Positions 51,864 through 61,361 of a stretch of 64,000 nucleotides of DNA are shown here, one piece after another. The translations under genes were made by a program, and so were the position numbers. Source of the stretch: Bacteroidales bacterium (GTDB taxonomy: Bacteria > Bacteroidota > Bacteroidia > Bacteroidales > UBA932); the NCBI GenBank assembly GCA_017461285.1, contig JAFTYS010000018.1:3941-67940 (forward strand), written 5' to 3'. The notes under the pieces are model-generated. The model did not search any database. It saw only the letters and a program-made list of their open reading frames with translations, and was not told the origin of the DNA. Position 1 is the stretch's first letter, and every line of letters starts with the position of its first letter.

Positions 51864-54143
51864 TTAGTAAGTAAGTTCGACATTGTCAATCCTCAATACG
51901 GAACCGATGTGGGCAGTCTGCTGCTTGCCCGCGATCTCCATGCTGACAGCTGTATTGACTGATCCGCTTGTGGTTGATCTGAATGAAATGTATATGCTTG
52001 CAGCCTTAGCCTTCGTATTGGAATAGAGTACAGGTATCTCACACTGTGCCCACTCCGAGCTTGCCGCACCGTCAAGTTTTTCAGATCTTGCGATCTCGTT
52101 GCCGTCCTTGTCCTTCATGGATATAGTGACGGCAAATGTCTCATTGTTTATCGGGGCATATTTATACCAGAACTTCACAGAAGTCGGGCGGCTGGCAAAG
52201 GCACGTCCGTCAGCTGAATGATTTCCGTCATTATCTGCCTTTCCTATCCAGATTTCTCCAGGAACACTGGTTCCTACCGCCGTACCGTCAGTATTGCCGC
52301 TGCCCACGTTTACAGTATATACCATTGCAGAACGGTCACCTTCATACCTGTCTGTCGAATAGGCGGTGCATGGGAAGTTCTTGCAGAAATTCGATGTCCA
52401 TGCAGTATGGCCGTCCGGCATGGTCTTCTTGCTGTTCACCGCCCACCACGGATCTGTATCATCCTCATTATAAGGGAGATACCACTCACGATCATAATCA
52501 TATAGCCATCCTAACGGAGACACATGCATCACGGTAGTATGATACTCTTCAAATCCCGGATTGCCTATCTGAAGCTCCTCTTCCGTAGTGACGGCCACAA
52601 GATTGGAAACAAGATTAGGATTTCCGTTATAGATGGTCCTGAAATAGTACAGGGTATTTGGTCTTACCTCTAAAGTACCGAAGTCCAGGACTCCGTTATC
52701 GGCCGACTTATAGCTCACCCAGTCATTCCACGAATATCCGTCTTCACTGACCTGAAGGGTGAAGAGGCTGCTGACACCGGTACTTACCTGCACCTTAGGA
52801 GAAACTATCCTGTTCGCCCAGACATCGCCTTCATCAAGCAGAAGGGTCTGATAGATGGCATAAGCTGTAGCCGTAAGTTCCAAGGTAGTCTCATGATCCA
52901 CATCATCGACAACCCTGATAGAGAATGACGCGATGTTTTCATCCCTGGTGAGAGACGCGATGTTTTCATTCACCATGGTAAAGAAGTCCGTCATCGTGAG
53001 GTATGTCAGCCTCCTCGAGCCCTTCATGTTGTCCTGCCAGCTGAAGCCCGCGTCAGCAAGAGCTTCCTTGACAGAAGGATCAAGGGAAGGATCTGCAAGG
53101 TCGATTTCCTGACCTAACGGAATTCCCGGCAACAAGGACCTGTAATCGGAATCTATCCTGAAGAAGAAGTTCTTCAGACCGGCTCTTGCCACAGCCGATA
53201 TTGTTGCTCCGTTTCCGTTTTCATCACCCTCGATTATGGCGTGATCCCCTTCGACGAATCCAGCAGCGACGATCTGTGGAGAATCCTGAGGAGCCCAAGC
53301 CTCCTGAATCACCGCATCAATATTCTTCTCGATGATATTGTCATCTGTAGTAATGTTCACCTTAAGAGTACCATATCTCGGTTCTGCAGAAATCGCAAGC
53401 GTGAGATGGTCATTCGGCTTAGTCGCGATCGTGTCAAGCACAACGAATTTCCAAGAAGATTCATCATTGAGTTCAGTCTGACCCATGAACTCGATCTGCA
53501 CGCTGTCCGACGCCATCATATATGCATCCTTCTTCTGATCCTTCTTATAACGGAGAATCTGCTTCTTCTTCACCTGATCCAGATTTGTGAAACGCACAAA
53601 GAAGTCATAGAACGATCCTGGAACCGTTCTGTCGTAATCCACTGTGATCCTGACATTCGAGACCTTCGCCACAGCAGACACCATATTCCTCACAGGGTTG
53701 CCTGATTCATCGAGACCTCCGTCAACCGTGAACTCTTCCTCTGCAAGAAAATACGGCTTGTCAAATCCGCAGGCGGTAGAGTCACCATGGAAGGCAAGAA
53801 GCTTCCAATCTCCGGCCACGACCTTGAATACGGAATCCTTAGCCTCATCATATCTGCCGAAATAGATTCGGTTCCAGGTTTCCTTCTTTGAATCGGCCTT
53901 CCTTTTCGAATACCTGTACAGTTCAACATACAGGCTGTCTGCCGGAGGTACAAGAGATTCGTCCATCCCGAGAGATCCGTCATCTCCCTTGACAGGAACG
54001 ATCTGCACCTTGTCATCGACATCCACTGCGACCTGAAGCAGTCCGATCTCATCCGCACCGTCACGGAAGTCATCGAACTGGTTCTTCATGCACGAGGTCA
54101 TGACGATTGCCAGCAGACCCGGTAAGAATCTTAATTTTTTCAT
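51864..54143 (-). CDS. DUF4493 and PCMD-like two-domain surface lipoprotein
   Basis: A 759-residue lipoprotein (lipobox MTSC, C18) with strongly acidic residues after it. The DUF4493 domain (IGLLQVAVDVDDKVQIVPVK; FLAEEEFTVDGGLDESG) is followed by the shared middle domain (LKNFFFRIDSDYRSLLPGIP; RRLTYLTMTDFF), a fibronectin-like domain (LEVRPNTLYYFRTIYNGNP) and a PCMD-like jelly roll (GNPGFEEYHTTVMHV; ADGRAFASRPTSVKFWYKY). The last part ends VLRIDNVELTY, like many glycan-binding jelly rolls. It starts 17 bases after the fimbrillin-like gene and belongs to the same transcript. Confidence 0.8.
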   Translation of the reverse strand: MKKLRFLPGLLAIVMTSCMKNQFDDFRDGADEIGLLQVAVDVDDKVQIVPVKGDDGSLGMDESLVPPADSLYVELYRYSKRKADSKKETWNRIYFGRYDEAKDSVFKVVAGDWKLLAFHGDSTACGFDKPYFLAEEEFTVDGGLDESGNPVRNMVSAVAKVSNVRITVDYDRTVPGSFYDFFVRFTNLDQVKKKQILRYKKDQKKDAYMMASDSVQIEFMGQTELNDESSWKFVVLDTIATKPNDHLTLAISAEPRYGTLKVNITTDDNIIEKNIDAVIQEAWAPQDSPQIVAAGFVEGDHAIIEGDENGNGATISAVARAGLKNFFFRIDSDYRSLLPGIPLGQEIDLADPSLDPSVKEALADAGFSWQDNMKGSRRLTYLTMTDFFTMVNENIASLTRDENIASFSIRVVDDVDHETTLELTATAYAIYQTLLLDEGDVWANRIVSPKVQVSTGVSSLFTLQVSEDGYSWNDWVSYKSADNGVLDFGTLEVRPNTLYYFRTIYNGNPNLVSNLVAVTTEEELQIGNPGFEEYHTTVMHVSPLGWLYDYDREWYLPYNEDDTDPWWAVNSKKTMPDGHTAWTSNFCKNFPCTAYSTDRYEGDRSAMVYTVNVGSGNTDGTAVGTSVPGEIWIGKADNDGNHSADGRAFASRPTSVKFWYKYAPINNETFAVTISMKDKDGNEIARSEKLDGAASSEWAQCEIPVLYSNTKAKAASIYISFRSTTSGSVNTAVSMEIAGKQQTAHIGSVLRIDNVELTY

Positions 54144-54160
54144 TATAAATATATTAACTG

Positions 54161-56140
54161 TTATTTCGAATATTCTATCTTATGTCCGAAAGACACCATG
54201 GTATTACTTCCTAAAATCGAGCGTCCTAATGACACACTATATATCAATGAAGGATTTGACGTTGTAAGAGTCAGACTCTGCCCGCACACCAGATATCCTT
54301 TATTATCAAAGCCTCCTACATCTCCGAAAGCTCCTGCACCTTGATAATAATCTTTACCTATTACAAGAGTAGCACCTGTACCGCTACTTGTCGCATTTGA
54401 AGTACAAGCTGCGATATTCATGTTCATAGTTGAAGAATTAGATGTGACATTGTGTCGGCAGGCACATGCCGTGATGACCTTGATACCCTCGGATCCAGGT
54501 ATATGGAAGCCAGGACTTCTTATGGCATCCGTTGTCTGGAAAACCACTCTGTTATCACTGTATGATGTACCTATCATACCCCATGACGGGCTCATGTTCG
54601 AAGGATTTGCTGTAGTGAAGTCAGCTGTAAGCGGAAGTCCGGTAATATGGAAGTCTCTTGATGCGCTTATCGTCATCTTGCCGGCTTTTGCTGAAGCGGT
54701 CATCGAATATTTTCGCCAGGCTGTTCTTGTAAGGTTACCGAAATCGAGTATATTGCTGCCATCTAAACTCTTTTCATCTGCAGTTGAAACTCCCTCGACA
54801 GATGCGGTAAAGCTGTCCAGAATATCAGGATGGACATTGATTTCAGCCTTTACTCCTGCAATCAAGGTATTGGTATGGGAATTGGCACCGTCAACATCAC
54901 CGCTCTCATACTTGTCATACGAAGTCTCGCCGTCAAGAACAAGTCTTACACCCGGATCAGGAACAGTAACACTGACTGATTCAAGTGATGCATTATTGCC
55001 ATATATCTTATAATAAGGAGCGAATGTATATGTACCTCCAGGAAGAAGATACCACTCATCCAGGATATCCATGGTTATAGTTCCTCCTGTTATCGGAGTC
55101 TCATTGTCAAACACCTTGGAACGCACGATATTTCCCTGAGCATCAATAAGTTTTGCGCCCCACTCCTCTATCAGTTTATCAGAAGAGCCGGACTTGCTCA
55201 TGATAAAGGACACCTGAGTTCCGGAGAGAAGACCGTTGACAGTGGCGTGCTCGACCGATGGTGACGAACAAGAGATATCGAAGCTTTCGAATTCGCCATC
55301 GATCGTTATCGGAATGATATAGCCGGCCTTGTCAGAAAAATCGAATCCTCCTGAAAGAGAGCCGTCCGAACTGTATGACTTGACCATATATGTTCCGTCA
55401 TCCTTGGAAAGAACTAACGAAAAGCCTTTTTCAAGATTAACAGGAGGGACAGAAATGTAAGTGTATCCTTCCGTCTGAACAGGAACCGTTATCTGAAGTC
55501 CCAGCTCTGTAGAAACCTCTATGACTTCCGTACCAAGATCCAATGTCACAGGAGAAAGATGTTCAAGCTCGTTTCCCACAAAAGAGATCTGTGACAGACC
55601 ATCCATTTCCACCGTAAGTTCAAGCATGGCTCCTACATGATGCATCTCCGCATATATCCCGTCCGGATCATAAGCAGCTGATGCATAAAGGAATGGCTCA
55701 TGTCTTCCGCTCTGGTTGGCATAATAGAAGACCACCTTCCCTTCCTGCAGATCCGTCGTAACGACAGATTCCTTTGAAGGATATGTGAATATGCATTCCT
55801 GAGGTTCGGAATTCATTGAAACGAAACCGGTAAACGATGCGCTTCCAGGATCATCAGCATCAACAGAATATAAAGTCAGCTCGGCCGCACCGACACTTCC
55901 GTCTGAAGCTCCGGCAGTGATCCTGACCATATCATCATCATCCCAAGAAAGAGCCGTTCCTTCGACAGTCATTCTGGTATCAGGATGGAATGATGCCGAC
56001 AAGGAAACCGGATAATCATTGGTATGCGTACTCTCGGGCACGTCAGGGCCGGTTACCGAACAAGCGGTAATCAGCGACGCGATTCCGAGATACAGCAATC
56101 CAGCCAGTCTCCTTATTCCGATAACCTTTCCCCTCATCAT
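54161..56140 (-). CDS. Fimbrillin-like (Mfa-like) lipoprotein
   Basis: A 659-residue lipoprotein (lipobox ITAC). The N-terminal 290 residues look like a Bacteroidetes fimbrillin-like domain: SASFHPDTRMTVEGTALSWDDDD followed by a series of strands ending YIIPITIDGEF (only the opening pattern is quoted). The C-terminal half holds two further beta domains (HATVNGLLSGTQVSFIMSK; LDSFTASVEGVSTADEKSL). Fimbrillin-like proteins build type V pili or act as surface adhesins; no matching pilus minor subunit or usher is present here, so an adhesin or anchor role is more cautious. Its start overlaps the stop of the upstream DUF4493 gene (ATGA). Confidence 0.72.
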   Translation of the reverse strand: MMRGKVIGIRRLAGLLYLGIASLITACSVTGPDVPESTHTNDYPVSLSASFHPDTRMTVEGTALSWDDDDMVRITAGASDGSVGAAELTLYSVDADDPGSASFTGFVSMNSEPQECIFTYPSKESVVTTDLQEGKVVFYYANQSGRHEPFLYASAAYDPDGIYAEMHHVGAMLELTVEMDGLSQISFVGNELEHLSPVTLDLGTEVIEVSTELGLQITVPVQTEGYTYISVPPVNLEKGFSLVLSKDDGTYMVKSYSSDGSLSGGFDFSDKAGYIIPITIDGEFESFDISCSSPSVEHATVNGLLSGTQVSFIMSKSGSSDKLIEEWGAKLIDAQGNIVRSKVFDNETPITGGTITMDILDEWYLLPGGTYTFAPYYKIYGNNASLESVSVTVPDPGVRLVLDGETSYDKYESGDVDGANSHTNTLIAGVKAEINVHPDILDSFTASVEGVSTADEKSLDGSNILDFGNLTRTAWRKYSMTASAKAGKMTISASRDFHITGLPLTADFTTANPSNMSPSWGMIGTSYSDNRVVFQTTDAIRSPGFHIPGSEGIKVITACACRHNVTSNSSTMNMNIAACTSNATSSGTGATLVIGKDYYQGAGAFGDVGGFDNKGYLVCGQSLTLTTSNPSLIYSVSLGRSILGSNTMVSFGHKIEYSK

Positions 56141-57024
56141 TCATCCTCCATTACTGAACCGGAAACATAGTCCTGTACCTTCAGGCCGTTTTCTACAGAA
56201 ACCCTCTGCCCGGAAATTATGAACTTTATGTTCTGACTGATCACAGGATCACCCGTATATCGTACATTGAACGTCACGTCATCACCTGCATTCAGAGCCA
56301 CTGGCTCACCGGTCTGCTCATCATCAAGGAATCCGGTCTTCACAGGAACATATTCCTCCGCACCGTCAACACGGATGAAAAGCGTATATCGGAGATACAC
56401 CGGAGTTTCATACAGATTGTAATATCCGGATTTATCAACAGAATCGAAAGAGAGACTGCGGAGAAGAATCTCCTCAGATGAGGCCTGAGAGCTTTCTTCT
56501 TCAGATTCTTCCTCTTCAGGATATGTAACCTCATCGACATCCAGTCTGAATGCATCGAATGATTCGAACATTGAATTGTCGAAATAGACCGACACCTTGG
56601 CATTCGCCACCTGGCAGAGAACCCAGACAGAAGCCGTCTGGCCGTTAACAACGGAAAAGACCTCGCTGACACCTGCATACCTTAAGCATCCGTATCCGGC
56701 TTCCGCCACTTCCTCGGAGCAACTCTCGGCTTCCATCCTGAATATTCCGTAATACCAATCCATAGGCCACGAGACATCACCATACCTGAATTTCTCAGAT
56801 GTGGCATAGCCGTCCAGACCGGCAAAACGGAAGTAGTAATCGTCAACTTCCGACTGGCTCTGAAGGGATTTTATCTCGATATCCGGTGCGAGTGAAAGAG
56901 TCACTTTGCCTTTGCCTGAAACCGGCTCTTCGAGCCTTTCGTTCAAGCTGTCGCAAGACGACAGTAAAACAATCGCCAACGCCGATATGATCAGCGTAAC
57001 CGGACGCACTGCGTGCAGGAACAT
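56137..57024 (-). CDS. Short DUF4493 lipoprotein, first gene of the surface cluster
   Basis: A 295-residue lipoprotein (lipobox LSSC). The DUF4493 pattern covers nearly the whole mature protein (GKGKVTLSLAPDIEIKSLQ; YYFRFAGLDGYATSEKF; EVFSVVNGQTASVWVLCQVA). A Glu/Ser stretch (YPEEEESEEESSQASSEE) forms an acidic insert near residue 175. It is the first gene of a seven-gene minus-strand operon (57024 to 45920), with a -7 element at 57097-57104 and a leader of about 70 bases. The function is unknown. Confidence 0.75.
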   Translation of the reverse strand: MFLHAVRPVTLIISALAIVLLSSCDSLNERLEEPVSGKGKVTLSLAPDIEIKSLQSQSEVDDYYFRFAGLDGYATSEKFRYGDVSWPMDWYYGIFRMEAESCSEEVAEAGYGCLRYAGVSEVFSVVNGQTASVWVLCQVANAKVSVYFDNSMFESFDAFRLDVDEVTYPEEEESEEESSQASSEEILLRSLSFDSVDKSGYYNLYETPVYLRYTLFIRVDGAEEYVPVKTGFLDDEQTGEPVALNAGDDVTFNVRYTGDPVISQNIKFIISGQRVSVENGLKVQDYVSGSVMEDE

Positions 57025-57096
57025 TCTAAATTATTATTTTGGTTAAAATCTTATTCTTATTGGTGTAAAATTGCCTCTACACCCGCATATATCATG

Positions 57097-57104
57097 CAAA
57101 TATA
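57097..57104 (-). promoter_or_regulatory. Putative -7 element of the surface-protein operon
   Basis: TATATTTG on the minus strand is an exact consensus match in the intergenic region shared with the divergent BACON gene. Confidence 0.5.
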
Positions 57105-57146
57105 GTGTTTTTTCTTCTTAATTTCATTCTTTATTTCAATTTTCCA

Positions 57147-57154
57147 TATCTTTG
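57147..57154 (+). promoter_or_regulatory. Putative -7 element of the BACON lipoprotein gene
   Basis: TATCTTTG matches the consensus and ends five bases before the start ATG, predicting a leaderless or nearly leaderless transcript. Confidence 0.5.
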
Positions 57155-57159
57155 CCGAC

Positions 57160-58533
57160 ATGAAAAAACGCTCCTACTTCCTGCATTGTATCATATTTCT
57201 GATCCTATCGGTCATAATGGCCGGTTGCGAGATCCTGCACCCTCAGGAGCCGATCACGATCAATCCTGCCGGGATTGTCTGCAGTCATGAAGGAGGTGAA
57301 TTCGTAATAGATGTAAAAGGTGAGAAGGGATGGACTGTCAGCGGAATGCCGGAGTGGGTGAAGGTGAGATGCGGAAGCGATCTGGCAGTCATTGTCATAG
57401 AACATAACGAAAGCTTCGGAAGAAGCTGCAGACTTAATTTCACAGATGATCATTCATCTGCCACATTGGAAATATCCCAGGAAAGCAGCAATATGCTGGC
57501 TGTCAGCACTGACACGATAACTGCAGACTACAGGGAAGGGACTTTCAGCATTGATGTGGAATGCTACAGGAGCTGGAACATGGAATGCAGCCATGACTGG
57601 ATGACGGCAGATGCATATTCAGGCGAAGGCCCTGCCACAATCACCATAAGCATATCTAAAAACAGCGGCACAGAGGACAGAAACGGCTTCATATCATTTA
57701 CATCCGGCGGTCTGTCATCGGAAATCAGCGTCACCCAGCTGAAAGGGCCTGTCCTTGGAGTGGAGAAAGACATGATCGAGATTGACGGAGACGGTGGCGT
57801 AGTACAGGTTCTGTACATGAGCGACCATGATGTGGAGATCACTTCGGAATGCGACTGGATACGCCTCATCAGCAAGGGTTCAAACATCAAGATGATCGCT
57901 TTCGAAGTACTGAAGAACAGCGCAGGTCCGCGTGAAGGAAGGGTAAAGGTAAGCCTGATTGAATATCCTGAAATCTTCCGCGAAATCACCGTGTCTCAAG
58001 GAGAAAGGATCAGCCATCCATCCCTGAGCATTGAGGAGGGAACATATATGGAAATATCCTCAAAGGGGACGATCCGGCTTCATCCGATATTCGAAGATAT
58101 GACTGACACCAGCCTGAGATGGAGCTCTGATTCACCGGAAACGGCATCTGTTGACGACGATGGCATCATATATATATACAGGAGCGGCAGATGTTTCATC
58201 ACGGCAAGCAACGCATATCACAGGGTGAAGGCTTCAATCGATCTGAACATCAGGCTGAAGGCATCTTCCATGAAGGTGCTCCTCAACGATCAGGACATGA
58301 GCATAAATCCTGTAGCCGTGAGATATCCCGGAGAATCCTTGAAGGCAAGCATAGTCATGGATCCGCCAGAGGCATACTCGGATGACATCATCCTGTATGC
58401 CGACGACACTGAATCCATTGAAATCGAGGGAAGAAGCATCAGATGTCTGAAGCCGGGAAAGAGCACGATACACGCGGAATCCGTATATCAGAAGCTTCAG
58501 GCACAGTTCACCATCATCGTATTGGAGCCGTAG
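57160..58533 (+). CDS. Multi-BACON lipoprotein with Big_2-like domain
   Basis: A 457-residue lipoprotein (lipobox MAGC, C23). Three BACON-type domains follow (HEGGEFVIDVKGEKGWTVSG; REGTFSIDVECYRSWNMECS; GDGGVVQVLYMSDHDVEITS), each with the typical aromatic strand and ending in a V(T/S)Q-type strand. The rest is a Big_2-like Ig region (LRWSSDSPETASVDDDGIIY; IEIEGRSIRCLKPGKSTIHA). BACON domains are thought to bind mucin or glycans or to act as spacers. It diverges from the DUF4493/PCMD operon and may be co-regulated with it. Its end overlaps the convergent DUF3575 gene by 20 bases. Confidence 0.82.
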   Translation: MKKRSYFLHCIIFLILSVIMAGCEILHPQEPITINPAGIVCSHEGGEFVIDVKGEKGWTVSGMPEWVKVRCGSDLAVIVIEHNESFGRSCRLNFTDDHSSATLEISQESSNMLAVSTDTITADYREGTFSIDVECYRSWNMECSHDWMTADAYSGEGPATITISISKNSGTEDRNGFISFTSGGLSSEISVTQLKGPVLGVEKDMIEIDGDGGVVQVLYMSDHDVEITSECDWIRLISKGSNIKMIAFEVLKNSAGPREGRVKVSLIEYPEIFREITVSQGERISHPSLSIEEGTYMEISSKGTIRLHPIFEDMTDTSLRWSSDSPETASVDDDGIIYIYRSGRCFITASNAYHRVKASIDLNIRLKASSMKVLLNDQDMSINPVAVRYPGESLKASIVMDPPEAYSDDIILYADDTESIEIEGRSIRCLKPGKSTIHAESVYQKLQAQFTIIVLEP

Positions 58534-59362
58534 TCCTGTATCTTCTCAACGAGAATCTGTAAGACAGGTTGATTCCGACCTTTGTGATACCGATGTCGGT
58601 ATTGACCTCATGCTTGAAGTAGGTCTTGCCGTCTTCTGCCGGATAAATGCGTTTCTGCTGATACGAAGAATATCCCAGGCCTACATAATACTCCAGATTC
58701 CAGTGACCCTTTCTGTCCAGAGGATGCGAATATCCGTAAGTAAGACCGAAGCTCAATGCCGGATACTTTGTACCGGAATCATAGCGGTCATCTATACCGT
58801 TCTGATAAATGATCGTTGCTCCGTCCTTGTCGCGCCACTCAAGGGTGTACCAGGCTGCATTGGCATGGAGACCGACAAAATATCCTTTCGTCATAGCCCG
58901 GCCGCCGAACCACCAGCGGAGTTCCGGAGCAAGTCCATATATATTGGTCTGCTTGTTAGGATAGAATACATTCCATCTGCTGTACCATCCGTTCAGGTCA
59001 AGTGAGAGATTCCTTGCAAGCTGGATTTCCAGTCCTCCATACGGAATCACTATGGCGTCTGAAAGAAGATTGGTCTTGAATCCCAGCATCCAAGGAGTAG
59101 CATAATATGGCTTTGAGCTGTAGTCACCTGACTTCCTCATCGCTTTATACTCGCGGCGACTGAGGATGACAGTGTCACGTATATAAGCATTCTCCGGTAC
59201 CGTTATCGTAACCAGAAGGCTGTCCGGAGCCTTGATAGAGACATCATCAAGCTTGAGATATCCAGAATATGTCTGGGCTGAAGCCGTACGACAAACAGCC
59301 ACGAACATCACTACAAACAGTATTGACAAACGTCTGACGATATTTCCTTTCATTACTTTCAT
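58514..59362 (-). CDS. DUF3575 outer-membrane protein
   Basis: A 282-residue protein with signal peptide (SILFVVMFVAVCRTASAQ). A short domain (residues 30-85, DSLLVTITVPENAYIRDTVI) precedes the DUF3575 barrel (WMLGFKTNLLSDAIVIPYGG, SLDLNGWYSRWNVF, GYFVGLHANAAWYTLEWRD, WNLEYYVGLGYSSYQQKRI). DUF3575 proteins accompany fimbrial and surface-lipoprotein loci in Bacteroidetes, consistent with the adjacent cluster. It has its own promoter (59377-59384), back to back with that of parE. Confidence 0.83.
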   Translation of the reverse strand: MKVMKGNIVRRLSILFVVMFVAVCRTASAQTYSGYLKLDDVSIKAPDSLLVTITVPENAYIRDTVILSRREYKAMRKSGDYSSKPYYATPWMLGFKTNLLSDAIVIPYGGLEIQLARNLSLDLNGWYSRWNVFYPNKQTNIYGLAPELRWWFGGRAMTKGYFVGLHANAAWYTLEWRDKDGATIIYQNGIDDRYDSGTKYPALSFGLTYGYSHPLDRKGHWNLEYYVGLGYSSYQQKRIYPAEDGKTYFKHEVNTDIGITKVGINLSYRFSLRRYRTTAPIR

Positions 59363-59376
59363 ATTTTAATTCGAGA

Positions 59377-59404
59377 CAAAAATAGGAAATTTTCGCTATA
59401 TTTG
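59377..59404. promoter_or_regulatory. Back-to-back promoter of DUF3575 gene (minus) and parE (plus)
   Basis: CAAAAATA (59377-59384; minus-strand TATTTTTG) and TATATTTG (59397-59404) are outward-facing -7 elements 12 bases apart, almost the same geometry as the tRNA-Arg/fabD promoter. Confidence 0.5.
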
Positions 59405-59421
59405 CACGATTATGTCCTTAA

Positions 59422-61350
59422 ATGAATATGGCAAACGAAATTATACAGAACAGCTACGGTGACGAGAACATCAGAACGTTGGAAGGTGTCGAGCATATAC
59501 GTCTCAGACCGGGAATGTATATCGGAACACTTGGAAACGGAGATGACCCGGCAGACGGAATATACGTGCTTCTAAAGGAAGTCGTGGACAACTCCATCGA
59601 TGAGTTCTCTGCAGGCTTCGGAAAGCAGATACAGATCAGCGTTACAGACAAGGAGGTTACAGTCAGGGACTTCGGACGAGGCATCCCTCTCAATTCCGTT
59701 GTCAAGGCAGTCAGCATCCTCAACACAGGAGGAAAATATGACTCCAAGGGTTACAAGAAGTCAGTAGGACTCAACGGAGTCGGTCTCAAGGCCGTGAATG
59801 CTCTTTCCTCTCATTTCTATGTTGAAGCATATCGCGACGGGATGTGCTCGTACGCAGAATTCAGTGCGGGCAAGCTGCTGAATGACGGAATGAAGGAGAC
59901 AAAGGAGAAGAACGGAACATATGTGAAGTTCATTCCCGATGAGAATCTGTTTGTAGGATACTCCTATAATCTCGAATTTGTCGAGTCGATGGTCAAGAAC
60001 TATTCTTACCTCAAGAAAGGACTGACCCTCAATCTCAACGGCACTCCATACAAGTCTGAAAACGGTCTTCTTGACCTTATCAATGAAAAGATGTCTGAAG
60101 AGCCGTTCTACGCACCTATACATATTTCTGGAGAGGACATCGAGATCGTAATCACACACGGAAGCAGCTACGGAGAGAACATCACCTCGTTCGTCAACGG
60201 TCAGAACACCCGAGACGGAGGTACTCACCTCGCGGCCGTCAGGGAAGCCGTTTCAAAGACGCTCAAGGAGTTCTTCAAGACATATTCAAAGAAGGACTTT
60301 GCTCCTGAAGACATCCGCCAGGGCATAATCGGAGCCATAAGCATCCAGATCCAGGAGCCTATCTTCGCGAATCAGGCAAAGACGAAGCTCGGTTCTACAT
60401 ATATGTGGAACACGGAAACCGAAAACGAGGACGGCACACGCAGTTATGACATAGGCCCGACCATCAGAAGCTTCGTCAATGATTTCGTGAAGACCAATCT
60501 GGACAATTATCTCCATATGCACAAGGAGATAATCCCGGCCCTTCAGGAGAAGATCATTTCTTCAGAGAAGGAGCGTCAGGAGATATCATCCATCCAGAAG
60601 AAGACCAAGGAGCGCAACAAGCGTTCAAGCGTTTACAACAAGAAGCTCAGAGACTGCAAATATCATTACAAGGACAAGCTTCCTGCAGCAAAGGAGGAGC
60701 TCAGGGAACTCACGAGCATATTCATCACCGAGGGAGACTCTGCGAGCGGAACCATAACAAAAGCCCGCAACGCCGAGACTCAGGCAGTGTTCTCGCTCAG
60801 AGGAAAACCGATGAACGCACATAAGGAAGGTCGCAAGAAGTTTGCGGAGAACGAGGAGCTCAATCTCCTGATCAACGCGCTCGGACTGGAAGAGGATATA
60901 GATGACCTCAGATTCAACAGAATCATTGTCGCTACCGATGCCGATGACGACGGAATGCATATCCGTATGCTTGTGATAACCTTCTTCCTCAAGTATTATC
61001 CTGACCTCATCAGAAGAGGACATGTATATATACTCCAGACCCCTCTGTTCAGGATCAAGAGCAAGTCAGCTGTACGCTACTGCTACAGCAGGGAGGAAAA
61101 GGAGGCTGTGATCAAGGAGTCCAAAGGAAAGACCGAGATAACACGATTCAAAGGTCTCGGAGAGATTTCATGGGACGAGTTCACCGGTTTCATCGGAAAG
61201 GATATGAGGCTTGACAAGGTCAGAATCACCGATGAAGAACCTATCGCCGAGCTCATGGAGTTCTATATGGGAAAGAATACATCCGAAAGACAGGATTTCA
61301 TCGTACAGAACCTCCGTACAGCACAGGAATTGGAAGACGTAAACATATAA
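59422..61350 (+). CDS. parE: DNA topoisomerase IV subunit B (ParE) or GyrB paralogue
   Basis: A 642-residue GHKL ATPase subunit of a type IIA topoisomerase, which separates linked chromosomes. The ATPase domain shows RLRPGMYIG, EVVDNSIDEF with the Mg-binding Asn, DFGRGIPL and GLNGVGLKAVNAL. The transducer region follows, then the TOPRIM domain with the acidic residues in TEGDSASG and DADDDGMH, ending with the short C-terminus typical of ParE (no GyrB-like extension). The true start may be the Met at 59428 (MANEII). parC is not in the window. The gene has a clear promoter, shared back to back with the DUF3575 gene. Confidence 0.93.
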   Translation: MNMANEIIQNSYGDENIRTLEGVEHIRLRPGMYIGTLGNGDDPADGIYVLLKEVVDNSIDEFSAGFGKQIQISVTDKEVTVRDFGRGIPLNSVVKAVSILNTGGKYDSKGYKKSVGLNGVGLKAVNALSSHFYVEAYRDGMCSYAEFSAGKLLNDGMKETKEKNGTYVKFIPDENLFVGYSYNLEFVESMVKNYSYLKKGLTLNLNGTPYKSENGLLDLINEKMSEEPFYAPIHISGEDIEIVITHGSSYGENITSFVNGQNTRDGGTHLAAVREAVSKTLKEFFKTYSKKDFAPEDIRQGIIGAISIQIQEPIFANQAKTKLGSTYMWNTETENEDGTRSYDIGPTIRSFVNDFVKTNLDNYLHMHKEIIPALQEKIISSEKERQEISSIQKKTKERNKRSSVYNKKLRDCKYHYKDKLPAAKEELRELTSIFITEGDSASGTITKARNAETQAVFSLRGKPMNAHKEGRKKFAENEELNLLINALGLEEDIDDLRFNRIIVATDADDDGMHIRMLVITFFLKYYPDLIRRGHVYILQTPLFRIKSKSAVRYCYSREEKEAVIKESKGKTEITRFKGLGEISWDEFTGFIGKDMRLDKVRITDEEPIAELMEFYMGKNTSERQDFIVQNLRTAQELEDVNI

Positions 61351-61361
61351 TACTGATAATT

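Noticed and set aside
59412..59430. ATG at 59412 as the parE start
   Set aside because: It is in a different frame from the ATPase domain; the in-frame choices are 59422 and 59428.
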